In this document: positions 57,314 through 64,000 of the stretch, piece after piece
How the letters are laid out: every line of letters starts with the position of its first letter
Numbering within the stretch: the first letter of the stretch is position 1
Assembly (NCBI GenBank): GCA_036927565.1
Contig: JAYESD010000001.1
Location: 111,953,110-112,017,109 of the forward strand
Source of the DNA: Tuctoria greenei
Taxonomy: Eukaryota > Streptophyta > Magnoliopsida > Poales > Poaceae
Reading direction: 5' to 3'
Length of the DNA: 64,000 nt
Position numbers and translations under genes: made by a program
The notes under the pieces: model-generated
The model's input: the letters and a program-made list of their open reading frames with translations, nothing else
Database searches by the model: none
Told to the model about the DNA's origin: nothing

Positions 57314-58392
57314 CCCTAGAGCATGGTATGATAGGTTAAAAACATTCTTACTTGAAAAGGGGTTTACCATGGGCAAGGTTGATAAAACTCTTTTTGTGCT
57401 TAAGCATGGCAATGACTCATTATTCATTCAAGTGTACGTGTACGTGATGATATTATCTTTGGTTGTGCTCCTCATGATATTGTGCCCAAGTTTTCAGCTA
57501 TGATGAGTTCAGAATTTGAGATGAGTATGATGGGAGAACTCACGTACTTTTTGGGGCTGCAAATCAAGCAATTTAAGGAAGGTACCTTTGTGCATCAAAC
57601 AAAGTATACAAGAGACCTTCTTAAGCGCTTCAACATGGACAAAAGCAAGCCTCTTCGGACACCAATGGGTACAACAATGACACTTGAAATTGATAAAGAT
57701 GGTGAACCCATGGATCAAAAAGAATATAGAAGCATGATCGGATCACTTTTGTACCTTACGTCATCAAGACCAGACATACAATTCAGTGTATGTCTTTGTG
57801 CACAATTTCAAGCTTCCCCACGTGCTTCACATCGTCAAGCCATCAAAAGAATTCTTAGGTACTTATATGGAACTCAAGAATTTGGAATTTTTCTTCCTTC
57901 TTCCTCAACTGTTACTTTAAAAGCTTTTTCGAATGCTGAATTTGGGGGTTGTAGGATTGATAGGAAAAGTACTTCGGGGGCTTGTCATTTTCTTGGTATT
58001 TCACTTCTTGCTTGGACCTCTAGAAAACAAAACTCAGTCGCACAATCCACGGCAGAATCTGAATATGTAGTTGTTGCTAGCGCTTGTTCACAAATTCTTT
58101 GGATTGTTCAAACACTTAAGGACTATGGGGTTGATACAGATAGTGTTCCACCGTTTTGTGATAATACTAGTGCCATTTGTGTTGCTAAAAACCCCATGCA
58201 ACATTCGCGAACAAAGCACATTGACATTAGGTATTACTTTCTCTGTGATAATGTTGAAAAAGGAAACAATGTGCTTCACATGTAGATACCGAACAACAAT
58301 TGGCTGACATTTTTACAAAACCTTTGGATTTCACTCATTTTTGTTACATTCGTAGTGAAATCGGGGTTATGTATCCTCATGGCTTAAATTGA
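57314..58392 (+). pseudogene. pol: Copia D pol, 3' part: RT C-terminus and RNase H
   Basis: Resumes in RT at PRAWYDRLKTFLLEKGF. The YVDD box is disrupted: GTGTAC is duplicated and one base is lost before GATGAT, so the frame shifts near 57440. A long open stretch (57482-58285) contains MMGELTYFLGLQIKQ, YRSMIGSLLYLTSSRPDI, and the RNase H motifs ASHRQAIKRILRYL, AQSTAESEY and TKHIDIRYYF. Another 1-bp shift near 58280 leads into DTEQQLADIFTKPLD and the stop at 58390-58392. The RT segment between LLAFAA and PRAWYDRL is missing. Confidence 0.88.
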
Positions 58393-59105
58393 GGGGGAGT
58401 TTTGAAACTTGGGAAGTCTATGTGTGATTCTGAACTTAAAAGTAATATGAGCGTAGTATTTCATACATATATGACTTTGTAATTCTTTTTACATGCTGAA
58501 AGTTCTTACTACGTTACTCATGTTCTACATGTTGTAGTTTTTGCCATGACTAGTAATCTGAATAATTACTTAAACTAAATCTGGTCATGATCAAACTTTC
58601 TTGCTGTTTTGAACTTGTTGCATGCTCACAAGTGTTTTTTATAATTAATCAAGTAATCAACTCACATGTTGAGCTTTTATCATCAAATAAAAAATGAGAA
58701 AAGGTCAAGAGAAAATGCATGCATCACACTTCTTCTTTTGAGGTGGCTTATCATTGCACTTAGATATTAATTTAGAAGAAGTTGTGTATGACTAAAACCA
58801 TGTCCTTAAGCTTCTGATTGTCAAATGGCATAGGCTTAGCTTGGTTGGTAGAATAGGGTAGATGCAGCATATAATCTCTTGCAAATGCTATATGATCAGA
58901 ATTTCTGATTTAAATAATATTGAAAAATGAAAAAAAAAACAGCAACAAGTGTCATGCTTTAGGGTTTTGAAATATTTAAGGTTGTGAGATCATGACTTGC
59001 TTAAATTGAAAATTCACTTGATCTCTAGCATGGCTTACACTACTTTATGTATCTCATTGGTGTGATGGTGTAAGTTACTTGATAGTATGACTTGGATGAG
59101 CTTTG

Positions 59106-59190
<85 letters not shown>

Positions 59191-59470
59191 ATATTATGCT
59201 CATAACCAATTAAATTTTATCTTTTGTACCTTGCTGAATACATTGTCAAAGGGGGAGAAATTGATCACACATTGCACACATTCACACGTGTTTTGTCACG
59301 ATTCTTCTCAGGGGGGGGAGAATTTTTGTTTTTCTTCTCATTTTATTTCTTATTTACAAAGGGGGAGAAATAAATATTTTGGTGAGAAAATTGTTTTCAA
59401 ACTTTTCATGTAAATAAGCCAATGTTCGGATTTTAAGTGGTGTTGCCAATGTATTCATCAAGAGGGAGAT
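58393..59470 (+). other. 3' noncoding region of copia D with polypurine tract
   Basis: About 1.08 kb after RNase H, including G-rich spots (GAGGGGGAG after the stop; AAAGGGGGAGAAA repeated near 59250 and 59360). It ends with the tract AAGAGGGAGAT before the LTR. SIRE-lineage elements often have an extra, sometimes env-like, region here; no open frame of that kind is present. Confidence 0.6.
59107..59187. repeat. (TA)n microsatellite, about 40 units
   Basis: An uninterrupted run of alternating T and A, 81 bp, in the 3' noncoding region of D. Confidence 0.98.
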
Positions 59471-61240
59471 TGTGAGACCTATGTATGATGAATACATTAG
59501 TTGTGACGGTAATAGTTTTGAACATTACCAAAACAACCCTTTTTAACAAGGTCTGACTCTAGGTCCAAGCTCCTGCAAGGTCCGATGATAGGTCTGGCTT
59601 ATTTTGTGTAGCTCCGGCAAGGTCTGACGTAAGGCCCGACTTGGTTTGGCTAGATCCGACTTCTTTGTCTAGGTTCAACTTGCTTTGCCTAGGTCCAACT
59701 TCTTTTTCTATGTTCGACATGCTATGGCTAGGTCCGACATGTTTTTGGTAGCTCTGGCGCTCGGTCTAACTAGCTTTGGTTAGCTTCAACGCTAGGTCCT
59801 GCTAGCTTTTGTAAGCTCTGTTTCAACATCCAGTTAGCTTTGGCAAGGTTCAGAGCTTGATCGCAATGATTCTGCTTTTAACTTGCAATGTTTCGAACTT
59901 ACTTTTTGGATTATGGAAAGCTTTCTTAGTATTCTTTAACTAAGTTTTTGGTGTGTCTTGGTGGTTTTAGCTGATATTGTCTTGCTATGGTTTGCAACAT
60001 GCTTATGTAAGGTGCTCACGTAAGGTGTGGTGGTTATCGGAAATAACGAGAGCCATGTGGAGGACTTGTGCTCGAAAGTATCGATTGTTTATTCATGTGC
60101 AGATGTTGCTTTAGTTCAATACATCACTGCTGATGGGATCCATTGAACTAGTCTTAGGGAGAAGATGAGGTTCAAACACCAAGTTCGAGAGGAATTGTGG
60201 TTGAGTTGATCAGGAGGTTGCACAACATGTTTGAATCAAGAACATTGCATATGAAGGTATAGTGGACGTCGTTGGAAGAGGTTTGCACATGTGGAAGGAG
60301 TGCATGGACATGGCTACATGGTTCCAAGGTGTGATGAAGAGATGTGGATGTAAAGAATTTGTCGGAAAGGTCCAACCGAATAGGTTATGGACTCAGGTTG
60401 CGGCTGAGTCGGGTTTGGCTCAAATATGGAAAGATTTGAGTTGGTTACGTTCGGATTTCATGTTAAGCACGAAGTTGAGTTGTTTTAGGAATGTGAGATA
60501 CGTTCCTAAGGTGTTTGGAAGTCTTAAGATTGCTTCTATCTTCGTATGGAAGAGTCTTGAGCAGTTATTGAAAGTTTCGGTGGTAATTGAGTAAGTTACG
60601 AGTCATAGGTTGGTTTGGGTTGGCCTCATGGCTGGTTATATAAGCATGGGAGGCCAGAGATCGTGGTGTACAAAATTTGGGATGTTCCTCTTGTTCTCTA
60701 TTGAATAAATATCGTAGTTTGAAGGAACTTTTGTGCCTTGTTCATCCGACTTGTTTCAGACAAGTTTTCTCATCGAGTTTCCGTACAGCACTACCTTTTC
60801 TTGGTAGTTTTATCATAACTCGAGTTTTACAGATCCAAATGACGTGATTCTTTTTGCCTTGTCTTCACAACTTGATTATATATCATCTATGAAAATTTCA
60901 TGGTCATTGGATTTGTGGTTTTTGATCTACACGAGTTTCGTTGCAGTGTTGCAGATATGTTTTTTCTCGGGTAAGGCAGATTGACCTTTGTTCGATCTTT
61001 CGATCGTAACTTGATTTTTTCTATACAGATTTTCGTGATTCTTGTTGTGTCGTCTTCGTGACTTGATTCTACACAATATATAATGATTTTGTCACAATTG
61101 ATCACGTTTAAATTACTTGCACAGACGATTTATTTAACAGATCAATTTTTTGCCGAGGGGTTTTTGTTGCTTCCACTGAAAAAGTTATAATCTACAATTC
61201 ACCACCCTCTGGTAACTTTCTTGTGCTCTTCGATCCTACA
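59471..61240 (+). repeat. 3' LTR of copia element D (1770 bp)
   Basis: Begins TGTGAGACCTATG and ends TTCGATCCTACA; partner of 22925-24686 with many point differences, so D is old. It contains the tandem CTAGGTCCGAC array at about 59545-59865. Confidence 0.88.
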
Positions 61241-61692
61241 TAAGTAAACCAAATTGTGAGTGGTTGAGAGCATTAAACCACTTATTTTTTTTTTGTACTC
61301 TAGAGACAAAAAGTCTTATGTGATGCCAAACATATTGACATAAGTTATGTGTTGTAGAGGAGTAAATTCAGGATCATATTAAGTAGTCACTATTGAGCAA
61401 ATAAGTATCAAGCGAATGCTAGTGGATCTCCTTATAAGAGGACTTCTACCCAATGTGCTCGGTGAACACATAGTGCGCATGGGTTTAAGGAAGATCCTTT
61501 GATTCCTGGATACTAAGGGGCCAAAACTAAGTATAAGGTCATTTCTAAGTGTAAGATGTATCATGACCTTTGAGTCAAGCAGTACATAAATGGTTGCTTT
61601 GATGCATCGTGCCCTATATGTCGAGCATGAGGAATTGGACATTAAGTTAGTATTAAGTAAGTAAGTTTTTAGTCCGAGTTCAAAGGGGGGAA
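61241..61692 (+). pseudogene. Copia C RNase H tail and polypurine tract
   Basis: After the D insertion, decayed translation near 61380-61500 gives a segment such as FGEHTVRMGLRK. It corresponds to the conserved end of copia RNase H (ADPLTKGLPPKVFxEHVxxMGL). The polypurine tract AAAGGGGGGAA (61682-61692) abuts the 3' LTR. The same TAAG-rich composition as 18960-22920 supports that both pieces are one element. Confidence 0.65.
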
Positions 61693-62130
61693 TGTCAGTG
61701 TATGTGAGCAGGATTAAAACACAATTAGCATGTGCCCTAATTGAAGAGACACAACCCAACGAATAGTCATGTCCGTGATCCGAAGACAAGACCATTCCTA
61801 ATGGTTGGGAGGCCCCCTCTCGTGTCCCATGGGTAAGTATAAATATGTGGGAGGTGCGCTTAATAGTGAAGGACAAGATGTCGCATCCAAAACACCCACG
61901 ACACTATGTATCCGATCAAATCAACTAGAAAAGCAAGGGGAAGGTTCCTCCCACGTTCTTCATTGTCTATGCAAGATTGCAAGTCTTCATGTGCCGTCGT
62001 CGTCTCTATGTCTTGATGGCCACATAAGAATGAGAAGATAAGTTCTAAGTCTTAATTATGATTATTAACTGTTGACCTGAATTGGATTAAGTGGCTAATT
62101 ATGATACTAATGTTTCAATAAGATCTAACA
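61693..62130 (+). repeat. 3' LTR of copia element C (438 bp)
   Basis: Begins TGTCAGTGTATG and ends AGATCTAACA, with the target duplication GTATA following. Aligns with 18046-18478. Confidence 0.88.
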
Positions 62131-62858
62131 GTATACACTATATGTATAAGTATGTATTGTGCAATAGGTCAGGTTTTGATGATACTCCACATGCATGACC
62201 AAATAAACCTTGGAGAGATTGGGTAGACCATTACTTCTCGTATTATATTGCGATGCTAATGTTTAGTGGAATCGCTAGAAGTCGAGTGGTTGGAATCCAC
62301 TCACGAGACAAAGAGTTGGGTTCACATGGATATAGTTCGAGAATGGTTTATGAATCGGAATATGAGAATGGGGGAGTAGAAAGCAGTAGTATATGGTCCT
62401 GGGTGTGTAGTCCAGCCTATGTCGATTGAGGACCGATCCGTATGCGGCCCCCCTGAGCAAGTTTGAATTGTACCAGCTGCATACTGGCTATATGGGTCCC
62501 AGGAAACCGATGTAACTCGGACACCCTGGCGTTGAAACTTATATCGTGGTCCCTTGTGGGAAAAAAGATAGGAGGTGGAAATCTGCTAGCGGGCAACTCC
62601 AATGTGTCTGTGTAGTGGACCTTTTGTGAGGATCATAGAACTGGTTTGGCGTTGGGATAGCGGTTGGAAGGTGGCCACTTATGACGTGATGAGAAGAGCA
62701 CCGACGTGTCTTCCACATGGGCGTATGTGTCATGCACACTGGGTGTCTACTAATTTCAATCACCGTCCCTCGCGATTATTTAAGTACCGCTTGTTCATTG
62801 TGTGGTGACGTAGTAATAAAAATTATTGAGAATATTATGAATTTGCTGCAAGGGTTAT
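62131..62858 (+). repeat. 3' LTR of element B, second segment
   Basis: Resumes the LTR interrupted at 18045. ATACTCCACATGCATGACCA, GGTTGGAATCCACTC and TTTCAATCACCGTCCCTCGCG align with A at 5791, 5885 and 6385. It ends at 62858, where Tat element G is inserted, and does not overlap the retained 5' LTR tail at 8920-9237. Confidence 0.8.
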
Positions 62859-63729
62859 TGTCGGTGGTTTGGAACCGGCAGATCTCCCGACACTACTAAA
62901 GTGTTAGAGGATTTTGATGTTCGGTGTGGACGCGCGGAGATTCAAGAAGGTGAATTGTAAATGACGCAGGAGACACAAGAGTTTACGTGGTTCGGGCCGC
63001 CTGAGCGTAATACCCTACTCCACGAGATGTGTTGATGTTGTATTGGATGTAGCAAGTGTGTCAGTGTGTCTGAACGTCTATCGAGCATGTCTCAACGTCT
63101 ATCTAGCGTGTGTGTAAACGTCGTTGGCCTGTCCTTTTATAGTACAAGGGCAGGCCATTACAAATTAGTCTGGCCCGACATGTGGCCCCGGCGTTTACTA
63201 GTGTTGATACCTCCTCAACACGTTTAATTGCCCTTAATGACCGTGTAATGGGCTTTGACAGCACCGTTACTGGTATTAAGGTCGTCCGATTAAGTGTCAT
63301 TAATATGGTATTAATGACACTTAATCGGGTCTTGAAGTCCTCGATTCCCCTTTGAAGATCCGGAGCCGTTGCGGGGTCTTCTGGAGGTTAGAGGGTGAAG
63401 ATTCGACGGTTGGACACGTGGCAGCACAGGAGCACGCTGTGGAGAACAGATAGTTCTGGTGTTAGCCGACACGTGTCAGCACTGGAGCTTCCCTCGGTCT
63501 AGGGTTAGGTCCGGGGATGCCACCTCAGTACATAGTTCGGAGCTTCCTCCCTTGTGGGCAGTAGCTCCAGTTTGATAGTACACGTGGCGACCCTGGGGAT
63601 AACCATGTTGGAGAAGCGGGTTTGGACATGTCTGACATGTGGGCCTCCGAAGGTCTTCAAATCAAGTGGGTGACTTTCCCTAGATATCTTTGCAATCCCA
63701 AGGGGTATATGGTACCTAAGGTACCGACA
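62859..63729 (-). repeat. 3' LTR of Tat element G (871 bp)
   Basis: Plus-strand view starts TGTCGGTGGTTTGG and ends GGTACCGACA. TATA box (minus strand) at 63133-63142; a perfect 15-base-arm palindrome at 63291-63323; G-box repeats at 63410-63600. Closest in this window to the LTR of Tat1. Confidence 0.9.
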
Positions 63730-64000
63730 GTGGCCCCCTGGGCCCACCTCCGGGGAAGACCCCTTGGATGAAGTTGTTCCGCCGGAGGTGGGTCCATCCT
63801 TTGACTTTTGAACTGAGTCTTCAAAGGTCTTCGGATGTGCCGTTGGCGATGGTCCGGATTTAAATCTTCGCCGCGTGGCATATCCCATGTGCGGCAGGTG
63901 AGATCTTTGGTGTGCGTATCTCACGCAATTGAAGGTCGCCGGTTCCCGATATGAAAATCGTATCGGTTCCGCGCGCCTTGTCAGACCGCCTCCTTCGGGC
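63730..64000 (-). other. 3' internal region of Tat element G
   Basis: Noncoding. On the minus strand it contains CCGATACGATTTTCATATCG and GGCGACCTTCAATTGCGTGA, aligning with the same region of element E (40635-40725). In E this region lies just upstream of the antisense gene start. Ends in the polypurine tract at 63730-63739. Confidence 0.7.

Larger units (their letters stand above)
22925..61240 (+). mobile_element. Copia element D (SIRE-like), split by Tat element E (discontinuous)
   Basis: D consists of 22925-28970 and 57314-61240. LTRs are 1762 and 1770 bp, the primer site is TGGTACCAGAGCC, and the polypurine tract is AAGAGGGAGAT. The flanks are TAACT (22920-22924) and TAAGT (61241-61245), one mismatch. 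The long gag with a coiled, Cys-rich C-terminal part and the long 3' noncoding region suggest the SIRE/Maximus lineage (inference). Confidence 0.85.
18046..62130 (+). mobile_element. Copia element C, inserted in B and split by D (discontinuous)
   Basis: C consists of 18046-22924 and 61241-62130. It has two LTRs of 433 and 438 bp, an initiator-Met primer site, decayed gag and RT relics, an RNase H tail and a polypurine tract. The flanks are GTCTA (18041-18045) and GTATA (62131-62135), a 5-bp duplication with one change. Reading B across the gap gives continuous Tekay-type LTR sequence, which confirms the boundaries. Confidence 0.85.
8920..62858 (+). mobile_element. Element B: old Tekay-like chromovirus, host of the main nest (discontinuous)
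   Basis: Parts belonging to B are 8920-10545, 11381-12520, 13560-18045 and 62131-62858; everything else in the span was inserted later. B has a Tekay-type LTR tail, a mutated initiator-Met primer site and a leader similar to that of F. A chromodomain relic, a hairpin plus polypurine tract, and an LTR starting TGTAAAAGGCC follow. Most of gag-pol is absent, so it is a deletion derivative. Both LTRs are incomplete: the 5' copy is cut by Tat2 and the 3' copy by C and G. Confidence 0.78.
62859..64000 (-). mobile_element. Tat element G, 3' end, runs off right edge
   Basis: On the minus strand, internal 3' region (64000-63730), polypurine tract AGGGGGCCAC, then the 3' LTR (63729-62859). The element body continues beyond the window. 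Inserted in the 3' LTR of B; GTTAT (62854-62858) is the candidate target duplication. Confidence 0.87.

Noticed and set aside
59087..59413. 108-codon frame with an alternating Tyr/Ile run
   Set aside because: Produced by translation of the (TA)n tract.

Overview
This is a plant nuclear window made entirely of transposable elements. I find no host gene, tRNA or rRNA gene. The organism is most likely a grass. The evidence is the mix of very-long-LTR Tekay/Del-type chromoviruses, Tat-lineage Ty3/gypsy elements with an antisense 3' gene, and SIRE-like and other Ty1/copia elements, stacked as in grass intergenic DNA. The species cannot be named from the sequence. Lineage names are inferred from protein motifs and LTR structure, not from a database search.

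Layout. The oldest layer is element B, a decayed Tekay-like chromovirus on the + strand. It keeps a 5' LTR tail (8920-9237), a primer-binding site, a mostly noncoding interior, a chromodomain relic (about 14521-14760) and a 3' LTR (14816-18045, continuing at 62131-62858). Into B went: Tat2 (- strand, 7137-8919), which was split by chromovirus A (2670-7136), which was split by Tat1 (1-2669); a solo Tat LTR (10546-11380); and a hAT-like DNA transposon (12521-13559). Copia element C (18046-62130) went into the 3' LTR of B, and Tat element G (62859 to the right edge) into the same LTR.

The nest continues inside C. C contains copia element D (22925-61240). D contains Tat element E (28971-57313). 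E contains chromovirus F (40920-56794, - strand), whose two LTRs of about 4 kb are nearly identical. Most boundaries are supported by TG..CA-type LTR ends, primer-binding sites, polypurine tracts and 5-bp target duplications: AAAAC on both sides of F; TAACT/TAAGT around D; GTCTA/GTATA around C; ATATT/ATATC around the solo LTR. The stack in the 3' LTR of B is therefore B, then C, D, E and F, a nest five elements deep.

None of the gag-pol genes is intact. F has one continuous gag-pol frame broken only by four stop codons, and an unbroken 322-codon ORF upstream of gag (ORF0-like). E carries an antisense gene (37115-40345) with what looks like a genuine 76-bp spliceosomal intron, and a 5-copy 71-bp repeat array beside it. 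These accessory genes, plus several conserved hairpins and repeat arrays in LTRs and leaders, are the most interesting content.
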